Positions 7,333 through 8,679 of a stretch of DNA of 8,679 bases are shown piece by piece (within the stretch, counting starts at the first letter, position 1; each line of letters starts with the position of its first letter). The notes beneath the pieces were generated by a model. The model did no database searches. It was not told where the DNA came from and saw only the letters and a program-made list of their open reading frames with translations. A program made the translations under genes and the position numbers. Source of the DNA: Planktomarina sp. (lineage in GTDB: Bacteria; Pseudomonadota; Alphaproteobacteria; Rhodobacterales; Rhodobacteraceae); assembly GCA_022425445.1 (NCBI GenBank), contig JAKMFM010000246.1, positions 1 through 8,679 on the forward strand, written 5' to 3'.

Positions 7333-7343
7333 TACACTAGACA
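7315..7343 (+). promoter_or_regulatory. Possible promoter of the divergent SnoaL-like gene
   Basis: TTGCAA (7315-7320, 4 of 6 to the sigma-70 -35 consensus) and TAGACA (7338-7343, 3 of 6) with 17-base spacing. The -35 would overlap operator A, and operator B would lie just downstream of the start site. Weak matches; offered only as the best placed candidate for the gene starting at 7399. Confidence 0.22.
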
Positions 7344-7363
7344 GCGCCCCCTGATTTAGGCAA
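7331..7363 (-). promoter_or_regulatory. Possible promoter of the seven-gene operon
   Basis: On the minus strand TTGCCT (7363-7358) could be a -35, followed after 18 bases by TAGTGT (7339-7334). A shifted -10, TGTAAT (7336-7331), matches the consensus at 5 of 6 but has no good -35 at 17 bases. Either choice puts the transcription start inside operator A, as expected for repressor control. No other promoter is evident upstream of the ATPase gene. Confidence 0.35.
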
Positions 7364-7366
7364 GAG

Positions 7367-7390
7367 TTTTTTGCAAGCGTATGCAAAAAA
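7367..7390. promoter_or_regulatory. Putative LacI-family operator B (SnoaL-like gene side)
   Basis: A perfect 9-bp inverted repeat, TTTTTTGCA and TGCAAAAAA, around AGCGTA with central CG at 7378-7379. It ends 8 bases before the ATG of the divergent gene and abuts its ribosome site (AAGGTG, 7389-7394), so a bound repressor there would block the leader of that transcript. It is the better conserved of the two sites. The palindrome is certain; assignment to the LacI family rests on its form. Confidence 0.72.
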
Positions 7391-7398
7391 GGTGACTT

Positions 7399-8400
7399 AT
7401 GGACTTTCAGGATGAAAAACAGGTTGTTAGAGATTATTACGCCGAACTTGACCGAGCTGAGGGTGCGGATATCGCACGGATCATGCAGCGCTATTGTGCG
7501 CCAGATTATCTTTGGCGCGGCTTTCATCCCTTTAATGAGCAAACTTCAGCTGAGGGAGTGGCTGAGTGCTTTTGGCTGCCATTGCGTGCCTCCCTCACGC
7601 GCATGCAACGGCGCATGGATATCTTCTTTGCCGGCAAGAATGAAATGGACGGGTTTCAATCGACATGGGTGATTTCGATGGGGCATTTGATGGGATTGTT
7701 CGATCATGACTGGCTGAAAATACACTGCACAGGCAAAATGGCTTTTCTGCGATATTGTGAGTTTAACCGGGTTGAACAGGGCAAAATCGTTGAGACTGCC
7801 ATGTATTTCGACATTCCCCATCTGATGATTCAGGCGGGGGTTCATCCGTTCCCGCCTCAAACCGCTGCGCATTTGGTGCAGCCGGGCCCAATGACCCATG
7901 ATGGGTTGCTATATGACGCGCAACCCGAGGCTCAAGGCGCCGCGACCCTTGCATGCATCAACGCAATGATCAGCGACTTGGGGACTTGGGGGCTGGGATT
8001 GCCTTTGGAAGAGGAATTGGCCCGCTCTTGGAATGACGATATGATTTGGTGGGGTCCAGCCGGTATCGGAGCGACCTATACGATAGAGCGCTATGCCAAA
8101 CAGCATTCCGGCCCCTTCCGCGCCGCTTTCACCGACCGCTCCAAAACCAACCATATCTGCCGTATGGCCGAGGGCAATTTTGGCGGTTTTTTCGGCTGGC
8201 CAAATTTCACCGCCATCCATGCCGGCGGTTTTATGGGCATGCCCGCCAGTGACAAACGTGGCGAAATGCGCGTTATCGATATTTATCGCCGTGAGGGCGA
8301 AAAACTAAGTGAAAATTGGATCTTCATCGATCTGTTGCATTTTTGGAAAGGGCTTGGCGTTGATATTCTCACCCGCACCGCGCAGATTGCACCCAAGTGA
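7399..8400 (+). CDS. Tandem-domain SnoaL-like / NTF2-fold protein (divergent copy)
   Basis: A 333-residue protein of two SnoaL-like halves (about 1-150 and 180-325), paralogous to the operon protein at 532-1572. Shared positions include HPF (43-45), G-W-L with G112-K (the 94-146 block aligns with 91-143 of the other), FDIPHLMIQA with D138, PMTHDGL (164-170), WWGPAGIG (217-224), R247, GWPN (266-269), GFMGMP (277-282), ENW (305-307) and D311 in the final helix region. Arm-like conservation covers the whole length, so this is a duplication of the full two-domain gene. The reaction is unknown; the SnoaL fold serves cyclases, isomerases, dehydratases and binding proteins. No signal peptide. ATG 7399 has AAGGTG 4 bases upstream. 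It is transcribed away from the transport operon, with a shared regulatory region holding two operators, so it is probably co-induced. No terminator is evident after its stop. Confidence 0.88.
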   Translation: MDFQDEKQVVRDYYAELDRAEGADIARIMQRYCAPDYLWRGFHPFNEQTSAEGVAECFWLPLRASLTRMQRRMDIFFAGKNEMDGFQSTWVISMGHLMGLFDHDWLKIHCTGKMAFLRYCEFNRVEQGKIVETAMYFDIPHLMIQAGVHPFPPQTAAHLVQPGPMTHDGLLYDAQPEAQGAATLACINAMISDLGTWGLGLPLEEELARSWNDDMIWWGPAGIGATYTIERYAKQHSGPFRAAFTDRSKTNHICRMAEGNFGGFFGWPNFTAIHAGGFMGMPASDKRGEMRVIDIYRREGEKLSENWIFIDLLHFWKGLGVDILTRTAQIAPK

Positions 8401-8679
8401 TGCAGCGGAGCGGGTAGACAGCACGGGCGTTAAGCCAGTTGCCTGAATGGATCGCAAGGCCGACATGTTTGAAAAATGAAATCGTCGGGTTTTCCCCTGA
8501 TCTCCGATGAATGCTGGGTATTTCGCAGAGATGCGGTGCCCGCGATGCTATAACCGGATATATGTTTGGGCCGGGACCGCCGGCTCATTCTAATGTGGCG
8601 ACGAATCGCGCCAATTGTCATCTGAGCAATTGTTCCTTGCTGCACCCAAGACGTTGCACTGCACGACATCTTTTATGCA
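8401..8679. other. Region without a recognisable gene
   Basis: These 279 bases to the window edge hold no ORF I can support. A 79-codon minus-strand frame (8430-8669) has low-complexity, cysteine/arginine-rich content with no known motif. The two CAATTG hexamers at 8612-8617 and 8627-8632 could pair as a short stem. No T-run terminator follows the stop at 8400. It may be a leader or spacer for a gene beyond the window. Confidence 0.5.

Noticed and set aside
6827..7354. 175-codon plus-strand frame opposite the ATPase gene
   Set aside because: Antisense to intact Walker A, signature and Walker B motifs, so a shadow; its end also runs through the divergent regulatory region.
8430..8669. 79-codon minus-strand frame considered as a small protein or transposase remnant
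   Set aside because: No recognisable motif, no good ribosome site, no terminal inverted repeats or target duplications seen.

Overview
This window looks like an accessory catabolic locus of an alphaproteobacterium, most likely a marine Rhodobacterales (Roseobacter-type) genome. This is a judgement from general protein flavour, moderate GC and dense ATGA/TAATG gene junctions; no rRNA or taxonomic marker is present. Nearly everything belongs to one seven-gene, minus-strand transcription unit (about 7283 down to below position 1), plus one divergent plus-strand gene (7399-8400).

Layout in order of transcription on the minus strand: a MalK/UgpC-type ABC ATPase (7283-6231); a family 1 periplasmic solute-binding protein (6146-4914); two binding-protein-dependent permeases (4838-3810 and 3810-2929); a histidinol-dehydrogenase-family enzyme that is probably a catabolic polyol/sulfonate-type dehydrogenase rather than a histidine biosynthesis enzyme (2879-1569); a tandem-domain SnoaL/NTF2-like protein (1572-532); and a classical short-chain dehydrogenase cut by the window edge (535-<1). 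The last three genes overlap by ATGA and the two permease genes share one base. A perfect 10-bp stem-loop lies between the binding-protein gene and the first permease gene. The divergent gene at 7399-8400 is a second tandem-domain SnoaL-like protein, clearly a paralogue of the one inside the operon.

The 115-bp divergent region (7284-7398) holds two related palindromes with a central CG, of the type bound by LacI-family regulators. One is beside each of the two divergent genes. The regulator is not encoded in the window.

Together the genes read as an inducible uptake-and-oxidation module. A high-affinity CUT1-type ABC importer brings in a sugar-, polyol- or sulfonate-like solute. A HisD-family enzyme (primary alcohol to carboxylate), an SDR (secondary alcohol/ketone) and two paralogous SnoaL-fold proteins of unknown chemistry then process it. 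The substrate cannot be named from the sequence. The HisD-like enzyme resembles the catabolic HisD relatives that include HpsN (sulfopropanediol dehydrogenase), so a small diol acid or organosulfonate is one reasonable guess. The last 279 bases (8401-8679) show no convincing gene.
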